Assembly (NCBI GenBank): GCA_030248225.1
Contig: JASANE010012695.1
Span: 1-64,000, forward strand
From: Trileptium ribeirensis
Taxonomy: Eukaryota; Nematoda; Enoplea; Enoplida; Thoracostomopsidae
DNA: 64,000 bases
Direction of reading: 5' to 3'
The position numbers and the translations under genes are program-made. Each line of letters opens with the position of its first letter. Position 1 is the first letter of the stretch. Below, one piece after another: positions 47,368-58,625 of this stretch. Below the pieces are notes generated by a model that had not been told where the DNA came from, searched no databases, and was given only the letters and a program-made list of their open reading frames with translations.

Positions 47368-47801
47368 ACTAGGCTGACCAGTTACCTCAGTGCTAATGAC
47401 CGTTGGAGCTGTTGCCCCGGTTGAACCACTAGGCTGACCAGTTACCTCAGTGCTAATGCCAGTTGAAGCTGTGGCTTCCGTTGCACCACTAGGCTGATTC
47501 GTTACTTCAGTGCTAATGCCAGTTGGAGCTGTTGCGGACGTTGAACCACTAGGCTGACCAGTTACCTCAGTGCTAATGCCAGTTGGTGCTGTGGCTTCCG
47601 TTGAACCACTAGGCTGATTCGTTCCCTCAGTAGTAATGCCAGTTGGAGCTGTGGCTTCCGTTGAACCACTGGGCTGACCAGTAACCGCAGTGTAATTTCC
47701 CGTCGGAACAGTTGGTTCAGTGCTGTTGGAGGTTGAAATTAGATTTGTAGTAGTCGGTTCAACGGTTGTCGGAGTAATGTCTGAAGTACCAATAATTTTT
47801 T
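47368..47801 (-). CDS. Mucin-like exon with 20-residue Thr/Ser/Pro repeats
   Basis: Minus-strand exon, acceptor TATTTTTATAG. The first two bases complete a Glu codon left open by the exon ending at 50794. It encodes KIIGTSDITPTTVEPTTTN and then about six copies of a unit like TGISTEVTGQPSGSTEATAP. The composition fits an O-glycosylated stalk of a secreted or membrane mucin-like protein. The probable donor is AGT then GTAAAT (exon end 47368-47370), after which the reading passes into the inverted-repeat element. Each repeat also holds a GAG then GTAACT string that looks like a donor, so internal splicing could vary repeat number. The family is unknown and further 3' exons were not found. Confidence 0.6.
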
Positions 47802-48334
47802 CTATAAAAATATCATATCTTATATTCACTTTGTTCGTTCAATATAGCGATGCAACATTACAATGCTCACACATTCATAGTAGCTTTTATGTTACTAAAA
47901 CAGTTACCTACTAATATTTCTACCAAAAAGTTCAAAGACGAATACGGCACAATTTTACAGATAGCCATAAAAGTATCGCCAATGATTAATTATCACCGAT
48001 ATTTGTTGCAACCTACTCAAATGAGTCGTTCACTGCGTTACTCTATCATATGGTTTATGCTTTGTAATCATTTATAGAACAAATATATATTAATGAGGAT
48101 TCAATTAGCGATATACTTAAATATTGACAATAATTTTAACAAGAACACAATTACAATTTGTTGTAGAATGTGCTAAAATTGCAAAACTGTTGAAAGTGCT
48201 TCTTGAAATACGGCATAACAAGCATGCCTTGGTAACGAAATTATTGAAATTGTAATATTTCATTTGAAACACGCTAGATTGTTTGCATACTGTTTTGTAC
48301 CAAATGCTTTTTTCACAACAACATGCATGCACAA

Positions 48335-48560
48335 CGTTGCAAGGGCAGCTGGGTCGGCCTTCGAACTACTAGGAGATATCAGCGTGTCGCCTGATGGAAG
48401 GGTGCGGCGCCTTTTGAACGCCACCTATGGGTTTTGCGCCTGCCATAGCTTCCATCAACTTTAGCTGAGCTGTCAGAGGGTATCGGCGCTTCGCGCCAAG
48501 TGGGAGACTTGACACCTTAAATCGGGTGGGGGGAAGTAATCCTTTCTCTCTCCCACCTTA
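48335..48560. repeat. GC-rich dispersed repeat B, second copy
   Basis: Contains GGTGCGGCGCCTTTTGAACGCCACCTATGGGTTTTGCGCC and GGGTGGGGGGAAGTAATCC. Comparable words occur at 59950-60120 (CGGCGCCTCGAAAAGCACCTATGGGTTCGGCGCC; CGGGTGGGGG...AGTAATCTCC). Non-coding. Confidence 0.6.
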
Positions 48561-48666
48561 GGGGCCTGTATAAATATGGTGCTTGAAAGCTAAATTCATT
48601 ACAGCGAATTAAGCAAATGTTTATAATTTAATATAAATAATTTGCGTACCGTACTGCGGACTAGCA

Positions 48667-48910
48667 TGCGGCGTTTACGTTATAAAGCACCCTCCTTGTG
48701 GAAAGTTTTGTCCACCTTTGTTGTCTCTGGCACCATCCATTATATGGTGTCTTGGACACCGTTGTACTTGCGATGGTATTTCCGACAGTACACATAGGTG
48801 CAGTAGTACTGACAATGGTATGGTGTAGACTACACCATAAAATATTTGAAAGCGCTATATGGTGTCACCTACACCATGGTGTTTTTACACACCTTATCAA
48901 AACGTAGTGA
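48667..48910. mobile_element. 5' part of a Harbinger-like MITE relic
   Basis: Starts TGCGGCGTTTACGTTATAA, the family end. It continues with GTGGAAAGTTTTGTCC and a series of ATGGTGTC-TGGACACC words, as in the element ending at 56739. The right end is lost. Confidence 0.6.
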
Positions 48911-49539
48911 AACGCAGCCGAGATTGTATGTTGCAGGGGTGAACACTTTTAAATTCCGTCTGTGTGTGGGTGTGATCGGCCATAACTCGGGAAAGACTTA
49001 ACCATTTTCATGATCTTGGCCTCTCTCATTTGAACCGGCATAGTCGATTTACCGCGCGTTTTTGGTTGAAGATCAAATAGCAAGTGAAATGTACGAAGAA
49101 ACATGCACCGATGATTGAATATGCTGTATCGGCGATTCCGAGAGCCAACTCAATTTGCATATGAATCTAAAATCGACTGTAAGCGAACTATCTCTATATA
49201 CAATGGCCGTGGCACTCTTCTGGGTACTTGGAATCGAGGAAGACAAATCAATTGCGGCTGCTCCTTTAAAGATATTTTTACAACACTAACTTATGACCCA
49301 GTATAAACCAGAACCCGTATTCGTCTAGCTCAATCACTAAAGATAAATAATTGGCCAGCTCGTCGAGAGACGTGGCGTGCGACCGAATTGTCAGAAAAAG
49401 AAGCTAGTTTTTCTATGTGACGCTGGCGACACAACTTTAGGCGGTTACTAATTTGACACCGAGAATTATCTGCCGCTAATGGCCAGAGTCGCGGTTTGAT
49501 GCAGCGCTTATTTGTCAAATGTCTGTTAACTACTACATA

Positions 49540-50130
49540 TATAATGTGCAGTTTTATGTGTGTACCTATGTGAATTGTTTAGGCATGTTGTATATTTAGT
49601 TATTGCGTATGTATGTATATGCACTTACTACGTATGTATACGTGTATACTTTTAGCGAATGTATTTATGCACAGTTTTGTTATATCTATTTATATGCAAT
49701 TTTATGATATATGCATGTATGTGTACTTTTTGTGTATGTATTCATTTGCAGTGTTATGTACGTATCTGTGTGCACTATGTTTGTATATTGTATGAGCACT
49801 TATTACACATGTATGTATGTGCAATTTTTATGTGTTTGTCAATGTGCACTTATATTTATATATGTATGTTTAAAATGCTTATAAATATTATATGTGCACT
49901 TCAGCTTGCATGAGCGCCTTCTATGTATGTACGTACGCTTTGTTTTATATGAATGTGCATTGCAATTTATGCATGTATACCAGAGCACTTTTAAAGTATG
50001 TATGTACTTGCACTACTTATGTATGCACGCATGTGCGTTTTTTGTACATGTATGCAATCTTATCTTTGTGTAAGCACACATTTTACGTAAATATGTAAAT
50101 TTCTGAGTATGTATGTGCATTTTTGTAAGA
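49540..50130. repeat. TATGTATGTGCA-type low-complexity tract
   Basis: A 600-bp stretch of degenerate units, about 20-30 bp, built from TATGTATGTGCACTTTTATG. Several short open frames rich in Cys, Tyr and Met result from the composition. No gene. Confidence 0.8.
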
Positions 50131-50793
50131 ATATGGACTTTTTATCGGTATACTTGTATATACAAAGCATAAATTATCGCGCATTTGAACTAGAAAAAGA
50201 TATCATGTTGGAAAAATACCGAAACGTAGTTGGTTTTCTGTCAGTCCAAGGTATTTGTTTTCTTTACAAGAAGAAGTATATATTTCTGCGAGACCAATAT
50301 GATATCTACACATCCTTACTATGAATTGTATATTAAAACTTGAAGTAAGATAGACACAAAACTAAAGTAGGGAGAAATTCGAATGTCCACATATTGTCGT
50401 AGTGAGAGTCCTTTGCCCCCCCCCCCCCCCAAACGAACGAAAAATAAGTTCCAAAGTCAGAAGGAAACTTTATTCAAAGTATTTCTGAGTCATAATGCTG
50501 TTTGGTAAAATACTCAAACAGCATGATTAATAGAATTATTTTTGCTAAGATTATAGCTATACTGGACTCAGCTAAAATTTTATTATTACAGTTTTGTCGA
50601 AATTGGTTATGTGATATTATCATTCTGCTTCCCTTCAGATGTTTTAAACGTGATCAGGGAAATTAAATATTTGACATAAATGGCTTGTAAATCTCAGACT
50701 AGTGGATTAGAGTTCGCAACCACTCTACCCTTAATCACTTTGTGGGTCGCAGCTTAATGGGTTTGTGGAAAAATCGGAAAAACAGAAACTAAC

Positions 50794-51041
50794 CTGTTGA
50801 GTTAGCTGACCAGTTTCCATTTTGATCTTTCAATTTATCTTCAATATACGAATTATTTAAATTCGGTAAATTTTTAGCTCCGGCTGCAGGGAAAAATTCA
50901 AGTGTAAAATCGACAATGACGTGATCGGTGGACGATGAACTAGGACTTGTTCCGACGGTCGAAACTGGGCTGGCTGACGAAGAACTATCGAGAGCAACGA
51001 GCAGCAGATATTGCGGCATATGTTGTTCAGTTGCAGCAGCC
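50794..51041 (-). CDS. Exon of the same mucin-like protein, SEA-like strand
   Basis: This 248-nt exon has acceptor TTCCTTTAAG and donor GTTAGT. The first base completes CAG with the CA left by the exon ending at 53373, and the last base G is completed by AA of the exon at 47801, so all three phases agree. The peptide contains a Ser/Thr-rich linker (DSSSSASPVSTVGTSPSSSS) and then DHVIVDFTLEFFPAAG. A V-V-V-x-F-x-[IVL]-x-F strand of this kind is typical of SEA-type and related extracellular modules, but the match is short. NNS and NWSANST sites suggest N-glycosylation. Confidence 0.55.
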
Positions 51042-51059
51042 CTTAAAGGAAATACCGTT

Positions 51060-53372
51060 ATGAAATTAAATGAGGGGAAATATTTTCCATCTTAAAACCG
51101 GAGATGCAACTGAAATATTTTGTCTTGAGTTCTCCATTGGTATCTCCGAAGTGATGTTTCTGGTAGTCAATCCACTTGAAAAACACTGTTCACTGTTTTT
51201 TTTAATTTGGACACAGTATTAACTACCAGCAGCTTGCGCGTGAGCAATCCCTGTCTTTAAATGTAGTCATTTTTGTAGTTCTCAGGTATACCAAAATCTG
51301 CGTTCCCAAAAATTTGAGCTCAATATCACTTGATTTGACAAAATTTGAACCAACTTTAAAGAAAATTTATTGAATATTTAGCTGTGATTTGTAATAAAAA
51401 CATGTGGTAATGCTTCAAAATTTTGATAGAAGTTTTTCGCAATATTTAGCTACATTTTATTGCAAAAAATTTCAATAGTTGTTTTGCTTATGTTTTGTTC
51501 CTCAAAAGCATGCATTCCCTTCATACGTTCAAATTCATCATAAAAGCAAAGAATAAGCAAAAATGCTTTCAAACTTCGATCAAATTTTGTTCACATTTAG
51601 GGCTTAGATTTTTAATTTATGAACACATCTTTAGTTTTTACTTTACACAGAACAAAGTAGCACTTTAAGGAAGACACGCCCATAGACACAGAAGTTTCTC
51701 ATACTCGTTAATTATACGGCAATGTTATCACTAAATTAACTTTTTCTAATTTTTCGGGGCCCAATGCATCGTCTAAAGGTATATTAATATTACCAATACA
51801 GAATAGCTGAGGAGTACGACACTTCCCTGTAGTTGACTCTAAACCTTCACAAATATATTTAGCCTTGTCACTATCATTTCTGGGGCAGCCAAAACAAATT
51901 GACCCCCAGTTTTGTGAAGGACAGATGAATAACAGTCATGGATTCTTTATGATTTGCCCTATCCCAAAATGAAGGGCAATATAAGGCTAACACCTCTTGT
52001 GTCATACAATATGGATTTACATTAGAATACAGGAATGTGAACATATTAATCCATTTATTACGCATTCTTGGCATTAACAAGTGTCCATGACACTAATATA
52101 TATTTGGAAATATAGTCATGTTGCTATATTTTATTTTTGGGTAATACCTATAAGATTGCCGGTAGTACCGTAGAGTACTCACTCAGATATTAACTTCTAC
52201 TAAAGATATTTGTGAATACATGGATTGATGAAGCAAACCATCTGCCTTTGAGATTACAGGAAGAATAAAAACAATCGGTAATGGCTGCATTAACTTCAGG
52301 TAAACATGGTATATAACATGATAATCGGAAAAACGTTACAAAAGTTTTTACAGTGCATCGGCCCGTGCTACTGTAACTGCAGGCCTAATATCTATTCGAT
52401 ATCCTTTTTAGAAATTAAATAAGAGAGCAAAACTACGAATTTTGTGTCAAAATCGCGTAGGTATTGCTATTTTTGTGGCTTGAGGATGACGGGCGGTGTT
52501 TGGTTTAAATTTTAACAGTGGGTACACCTATAAGCTACATATTATATAGTCGATATTTTCCTAATCTTGTCCAAATTACGGCATAGTTTCCTAAAAGCAA
52601 TATTGTTGATCAAGATTTGCATATATTTCGTTGCCATAATATATGGTTTTGGAATTGTTGGTTCTATTGAAAGTCACGGTTTTACCGTATATGACGATTT
52701 TTTCATAAGCGGATACTGCTAAATTTATCTCAATATGATATATCATAGCTATGAAATACGGGACTATATAATTTCCGGATAAAAATACCCAAATATTACT
52801 GCTATCGTCTGTAACTTTCAAAGAATACTTCGATTTGCTCAAAGTTAAGATATGAAAAAATTAATATCTATTAATTGCGATTAGTACTTATTTATTTCAT
52901 TTTATTTAAATATTAGCATTGTTAGGTCTGGTTAGCAAATAACTAAAATCAATAGCGCTATACCCTAAGGTCCTAGCGCAGCATATATTTTTCGTAGCTC
53001 ACAGTTTTATTTCAAATTTTAATTCACATTTGTAGATCCGGATGTTATTTAACTGCCATGGAGTACCTAACACAAATATGCAAAATTATGTGATTCTCAG
53101 TTACTTCCAAGCGGAAAAGTTCAAAAGTCGTGGTTTGGAACCGTCAGATGAATCAGTCATTGTTTTCGTGTAGGTGCGGCGAGCCCACATTGTAGAAATT
53201 CTCTCTTGAAATCTGTCCAATGTTGATACAAAATTTTTGATTTTTATAATTTACAAAAATACATCGAAAACAAGACAGATCAACATAAATCTTTCCGTTA
53301 TCTCAATGACAAGTTTTCTTCGATTACATCAAGTTCATCGAATCAATCCAGATTATCTCTGTGATGACTTAC
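51060..53372. other. Intron of the mucin-like gene, unexplained open frame at 52591-52842
   Basis: The minus-strand frame at 52591-52842 contains SSNIWVFLSGNYIVPYFIAM and FNRTNNSKTIYYGNEIY, a fairly protein-like composition. It has no good splice acceptor and is not required by the phases of the flanking exons. It may be an alternative exon or chance. At 51790-52085 there are words resembling the MITE at 32008-32362 (CCTGTATTCTAATGT, GGTGTTAGCC). Confidence 0.35.
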
Positions 53373-53440
53373 TGCTTAAACTCGTTAATATTGACATCGG
53401 TAGTGTAGTCATCGGAGACGCCTTGAAATGCAGATTTGAT
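53373..53440 (-). CDS. Upstream exon of the mucin-like protein
   Basis: Sixty-eight nucleotides with acceptor ACTATGTTTTAG and donor GTAAGT, encoding IKSAFQGVSDDYTTDVNINE and then FK plus two bases. The stretch fits the first helix and strand of an extracellular SEA-like module that continues in the exon at 51041-50794 in correct phase. Exons further upstream were not recognised. Confidence 0.5.
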
Positions 53441-53619
53441 CTAAAACATAGTGAATATTCATGATCATACAACTGTTTGGGGGCATCATATCTCAGTAAG
53501 CAAAGTTAAAAAATTCAGTTTACTGATCAAACTTTTTGCATATGAACGTGAAAGTGTCCTAGCATGGGAGGTTTTCCAACCTTTTACTACCTATGGATTA
53601 TAACTGAGAGACATCGCGA

Positions 53620-53955
53620 TCATAAAAAGGTTTGGAAAGTATAGCGTCAATGAAAGCCACACAGCCGAGCTGAATATCAAGTACTTTCGATTCCAAGCGA
53701 ATACGTTTGGAGTAGATTTCGGAATATCGGCAAACCGCCACTTAATCAGTTGCGAAACTTTCGATTCCGAAATCGTGTTCGCTGTTTGTCGTCAAAAAAG
53801 TTTGAAAAGTGGTGCGTAAATGCTATCTAAACAGCCGCACTGAATATAAGGTGATTTCGAATCTAAGCGAATACGCTTGATGTAGGATATCGGAGTATCA
53901 GCAAACGCCTACTTAGCCAGTTGCGAAGCTTTCGATCCGAAATCGAGTCCGCTAC
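53620..53955. repeat. Two copies of a roughly 170-bp unit
   Basis: Shared blocks are AAAAGGTTTGGAAAGT/AAAAGTTTGAAAAGT, CACACAGCCG--CTGAATAT, TTCGA-TC-AAGCGAATACG, ATCGG--TATC-GCAAACG, GTTGCGAA-CTTTCGAT and CCGAAATCG-GT-CGCT. Non-coding. Confidence 0.75.
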
Positions 53956-54879
53956 AGCTTTGTAAGCTGCTTTCTTGAAAATGTTGCTTTTGTTGAACAT
54001 TCCGGCAAAATTAATATTGCATATTATCACAGCTATTGATTTCTCATCTGGTTGTTGTCTAATTTTTATAAGACGACTGGCAGGTACTTCTGATTCTAGT
54101 TTGTCATGGTTTATGAGTTACTAAGGTTGCGTTTTACCACTTTTGGGCAAAATCGAATACAACGGAGCGGACGTATGTGTCCCGCGGTCACATAGGCTAG
54201 CGTTTGGTAAATCGCAGTACTTGCTATATATCTAGCTATACTTTAACTGCACCTACCACCCTACAGCCCATAAGCTAGTGTCAATACTTTGAGAATACTA
54301 TGGGAAGCAAGGTGCTCAGTTGTAGAAAAGTTGTGAATAAAATATAAACAATAATGTGAAAACATTTTAAGTTGTTTCTAAGTGGAAGATGACTCTGTAG
54401 TTTCTTTTGTTAGCACAATATTTCAGGCTTTTAGTTTTGTAAGGATCCTCTCTGTGAAAATTGCAGTGTCTAAAAGTGTAATCCATATATTCCTGCAGAT
54501 TAATTACATTTGTGTGTTTATTGTAAAAGATTGTTACACAGCAGAAAACAGCAATGTTAAACGGGGAACCAACGAAAATAGCAACGTTGCACTGGGGATA
54601 ATTCTAAAGACCAGTTTATTTATAACACAAGGACAAATCCCTCGGCCGTTAGCACAGAGATTTTCCAAAATGATTTGCTTGTTATTAGCATGTTTGTTGT
54701 TAAGAGCCAAAGTAAGATAAGCTTTCGCGTGTCCAACGATCGATCATTTTAAAGTTGACAGCTAGTGAGGAAAATTAGACAATACTAACTATATACCGAT
54801 TATTAAGCGACTTCTGTGATTAATTACCGTAATACGTTATATATTAAATGTTATATGTAAAGGTTATATGTCATAGGTA

Positions 54880-55235
54880 GAGATGAGGGTTACGCCCTAA
54901 GGACCCGATCCCAATCCCGCCATCTCCCCTCTCCTTCTTCTCTCCCACCTCTTCAATCCCCCCACTGCGACCAAAAATACGCAAACACAGGCCGAAAATC
55001 CGCCAAAAATTAAATTGGCGGAAAATTGACAAAACATGTTGGAAAATAGAAAAAATTTGTCACAAATTGGCAAAAAAATGTAGGAAAAAATTTAGCAAAA
55101 TTTAAAACATTTTGAGCTCGTTAAACTTTTAATGAAACCCTCTGGCACACCTCACACTTCCCGTGACCCCGTCGCGGACCATTTAACCTTTTAGCCGACG
55201 GACCTTTGACACCTATGTTATACTAGCTGAGATAC
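54880..55235. repeat. Dispersed repeat family A, most complete copy
   Basis: It runs from AGAGATGAGGGTTACGCCCT through a C-rich stretch and GGCGGAAAATTGACAAAACATG-type units to CACACCTCACACTTCCCGTGACCCCG and ACGGACCTTTGACACCTATG. It links the head seen at 19655 with the GGCAAAATT body and the tail seen at 59750, suggesting these are all parts of one element. Confidence 0.65.
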
Positions 55236-55765
55236 CCGGTGCCGCCCGAACGTGGAAAAGCTTTGCGGCATAGTAGCCTGGCGAATTGATTACCTATGTG
55301 AGTTTTTTTGCGTAGGTTATATTGAAGGTTCGAAATGTGCGAATTCTCCGTACTCAATGAACTTAATAGACCGGTTTGATCAGGGTTCTTTAGCATACGG
55401 GCAAAAACTAAAAGACAAAATCGGTTCCGTGTGCTGACTATAAAAACTAAAAATGAGTTTCGATTCAGTGGTAATAATTATACGCATCCGTATATTTTGA
55501 CTACACAACACTTGCACAAATCCTCCATACGGACTTAATCTATACTACACTACTCATCGTAAAGTGTTTAGCCACACAAAAATAGCTCCGGCGTCTTGAA
55601 AATATGTAGAAAACTGTGCTGCAGTGCGCTTGGGCGACGTCGGTGCTTTTAGCTGGTAGCCACAACTAGATCAAAAGGCGGAGAAACGTGAGCAGCGAAG
55701 CATAATATGGATCAAAGGAGGATCTTACCTATTTTATTCACATAGCATAGCACTCGTTCTTTTCA

Positions 55766-56032
55766 TTACACTGCACTATGGCACATCACGACCATGAAAA
55801 AGGAGATTAAGTAAAGAAAAAATACTATACCAAACAAAGCGCCGCACATTGTCTCTGGATCTACGCTTGGCGGTAGAAGCCGCCAAGCATCGAACCAAAT
55901 CACCACCTCTTCGTCTTCTTGGCATTTTGTAAAGGGTACTCGAAAATATGGCGCAAAATGTGAATGAATTTCGGAAGAGTGAAACGTTCCGTCATAAAGA
56001 GATGAGTGCACAAATACATGATAGCGTCATCG
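55766..56032 (-). pseudogene. Possible remnant or exon of a small membrane protein (copper-transporter-like at best)
   Basis: The minus-strand frame reads FRVPFTKCQEDEEVVIWFDA, then W, and later MCGALFGIVFFLYLISFFMV before a stop. An acidic Cys-containing stretch, an IWF-x-x-W element and a Gly-x3-Gly membrane helix recall the TM1-TM2 part of Ctr copper transporters. However, the Met-x3-Met motif and a third helix are absent. There is no in-frame ATG and no clear acceptor, and TGA precedes the frame at about 56030. It may be an exon with an unseen acceptor or a broken copy. Confidence 0.3.
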
Positions 56033-56127
56033 CATAATAATGATTGCTTGAAGGTTTCGTTTATGAGTGACACTAAATAACTAAATAAACGCTACGCTGG
56101 AGGCTAAATAAAAAAAACATTTGCATA

Positions 56128-56194
56128 GCGGTGGAACAGAACACGGTCTTCCTGCTGAATAGCGGTGGAATAGAACACGGTCCTCCTGCGGCAG
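56128..56194. repeat. Two 34-bp tandem units
   Basis: AGCGGTGGAA(C/T)AGAACACGGTC(T/C)TCCTGC occurs twice in a row just before a MITE relic. Confidence 0.8.
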
Positions 56195-56739
56195 TGTCGC
56201 CTTTTATATATATATAAACCGCCCGCCACGTGGAAGATTTGTCCTTGTGTGATCAGGACCACATCATTGTACATGGTGGCCGGAAGGTTATACTAAGCAG
56301 CACAAGTAATGGTGCCACGGACACCGTGTACGTTACACTATGGTGCCTTTGACACCCTATATTTGAACATACCGTTTAAAAAAACGCGGGAAAATTAGCT
56401 TAGTGAAATTTAAAATCATTTAGACTAATTGATTGTATCCCATAAATCATGCTGTTTAAAGCGCTGAATACATAGCGCATGGACAAAACTTGCACTGTAT
56501 AAACTCCCTATAACGAAAAAACAACAACTCATGTAGTCAAAGGACTTTTTTCACCGCTACCTAGAAGTATACGGTGACCATGTCGCCATACATAAATGCC
56601 GATGTTGTCCCACAAACCATATATAATTGTTTAGAAAACAACGTTGGTGTTCTATACACTATATCGTTAACGGTGTTACGCAGGCTGTACGAGGACAAAA
56701 CTTCCTCATGGCGGGCAAGTTATAACGCAAACGCCGCAT
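56195..56739. mobile_element. Harbinger-like MITE, right end intact
   Basis: The right end AAGTTATAACGCAAACGCCGCA is followed by TAA, as in the copies ending at 1350 and 31019. The body has GTGGAAGATTTGTCCTTGTG, GGACACCGTGTAC and GGTGTTACGCAGGCTG. The left end is less clear (near CTGCGGCAGTGTCGCC). No open frame. Confidence 0.65.
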
Positions 56740-56974
56740 AAAGTTAAGTCATGCACACGAAAGAACTTCATAAGAATTCAAAATTAATCGAACATTTCTA
56801 GGAGTTAATAGCATAAAATGTGTTAGAGCCTTAGTTCGAAATTACCTACTAGTTTAGTGAATGTTTTATAATACAGCAAATGTGAATGTTGTATATTCCT
56901 GTCAGGGCCGGTGTTATCATGCTGTTCCTTTTGCAACTTGACTTCCAACGAAAAATACACATAATTATGAGACA

Positions 56975-57250
56975 ACAATGCCAGAAAAGATGTTAAGCCC
57001 AATTTAACCATACTTCCTAGTTGCACATGTCTTACGCTAATGCAAATCTCATCAGTTGGCATCAGAAAGGATTACGCCAGTCGTATGAAAGTTCCCACCA
57101 TATATGTATCATTTGACCGATAATGCCAGAAAGAATTTATGCTATTGCATATTTCATCAATTGGGCTAAATAAGAATTGCAGCAGTCGTATCAGAGCTCG
57201 AATCGCATATGTCTCATTTTACCACAACGCCAGAACGAAGTTATGCTAAG
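56975..57250. repeat. Two to three diverged roughly 120-bp units
   Basis: Recurrent blocks are AATGCCAGAA-GA-TTTATGCTA, TGCATATTTCATCA-TTGG, GCAG-CAGTCGTAT-A-AG and CATATGT-TCATTT-ACC. Non-coding. Confidence 0.65.
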
Positions 57251-57514
57251 CGTGGTTCAACGATAAAATGCTTACAGACTTTGTGTATTCCTCAGCTGTA
57301 TCGTTGTACATTTCACTGTATTTCTTTGCCAACTCATCATTCCACGTCTTCGCGTTGTCCGTCATTTGTACCGAAAATTCGTGCTTGGGTAGTGGCGCTG
57401 AAATATAATATTTGAATTATTGTTACAATTAATGTGTTAAGGCTGTAAGAAATTGTCACTGTAACATTCAGATGTGGAGGTGAAATGCATGTCGTACCGT
57501 TCTCTGCATACTAA

Positions 57515-57600
57515 GCCTAAGCCTGAGCCTTTGCCTAAGCTCAGGTCTTTATATAAAGCTTATACTGAGCCTAAGCATAAGTTGTGGGGCTCCTACAGAA
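57515..57600. repeat. CCTAAG-rich dispersed piece (partner 33080-33180)
   Basis: ACTAAGCCTAAGCCTGAGCC, TTTGCCTAAGCTCAGGTC, TTTATATAAAGC and CTGAGCCTAAGCATAAG, followed by GGGGCTCCTACAG. It is the inverted partner of the 33.1 kb piece. Confidence 0.6.
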
Positions 57601-58399
57601 ACCTGTTCTTTTTCAAGCGTTATAAGGTCCGGCCCATAAAGGTGACATAGGCCTACTAAAAGATGCTTGATGCCGTGTGATTCAGTTCAGATGTATTAGG
57701 GTAGAAGCTTAGTATCAATAAGTACGAATCAATACCAATTACCTAAATAAAACAATCTTGAAATCCAGCTCTGTCAGATAAACAATGATTCGAAACAGTT
57801 TATTGTTGTAACTTTCATCGTTTTACGTGACAAACCAGCAATACAGCAATAAGTTGTTTAATGCATCATGGCATGAGTCAAAACCACCGGAACGAAAGTT
57901 AAAGTCTGCTAAAAATGAACTACAAAATGAAGAACGTTCAATGGCTGTGATATCTCGCTTTGAGTCTTGTTAATTGCACATGCTTCATAGCCTCGATTTG
58001 TACAGACTGATACTATCATACTTATGAAAATACTTAAGAACACCTCCAGCGTTATTTTGAGGCATGCTATGCACTTCGATTCTATAGTATTTCTCATTTA
58101 AAATTTTGTTATACTATTCTAGGCTTTATAACTAACAGTTAAAGATTTGTGTGCTTAGTTTATATATGTACTTCTGATATAATACTCACTATATAATAAT
58201 AATGGTGCTTTTCGTTGGAGATAAAGTGAAACTTTTTTGGAAATATATTTCAGGATTATGTTGGTGGTGGCCAAGAAAAAGTTTAAAAGTTTTACGTACC
58301 AGATACAAATTAGTTTTGGCGTTTACGACGATACTCGGAATATGAACGTTACTAAGCGCAATGTGTGAGAAAAGCAAGTATCATCTAAATTTATTCCAA

Positions 58400-58625
58400 A
58401 CTAGGCCAACTATGAGCTGACTATTGAAGATAAGGATTATACACCACAGAGCGAACATGAAGACTCGAGTCAAAATAAAGAAGCTCCGACGAAACTGATG
58501 ATTCACATTCTGAGTCGGATGATGGCTCCGATACTGAAACACTGCAGGCAAATGGTGATACGAATGCTTTAGAGTCAAGAGATCGGCGGTACAGGAATAC
58601 CGACGTACCGTTTCAAAACGTGTAA
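58400..58625 (+). pseudogene. Acidic, Ser-rich coding-like remnant
   Basis: Two adjoining frames read DYTPQSEHEDSSQNKE and then, after a one-base shift, SDETDDSHSESDDGSDTET followed by ALESRDRRYRNTDVPFQNV and a stop. Such acidic N-terminal tracts occur in piggyBac-type transposases and in chromatin proteins, but no catalytic domain follows. The change of frame suggests decay. Confidence 0.35.

Noticed and set aside
49610..50100. Cys/Tyr/Met-rich short open frames
   Set aside because: They arise from a TATGTATGTGCA-type low-complexity tract, not from a gene.
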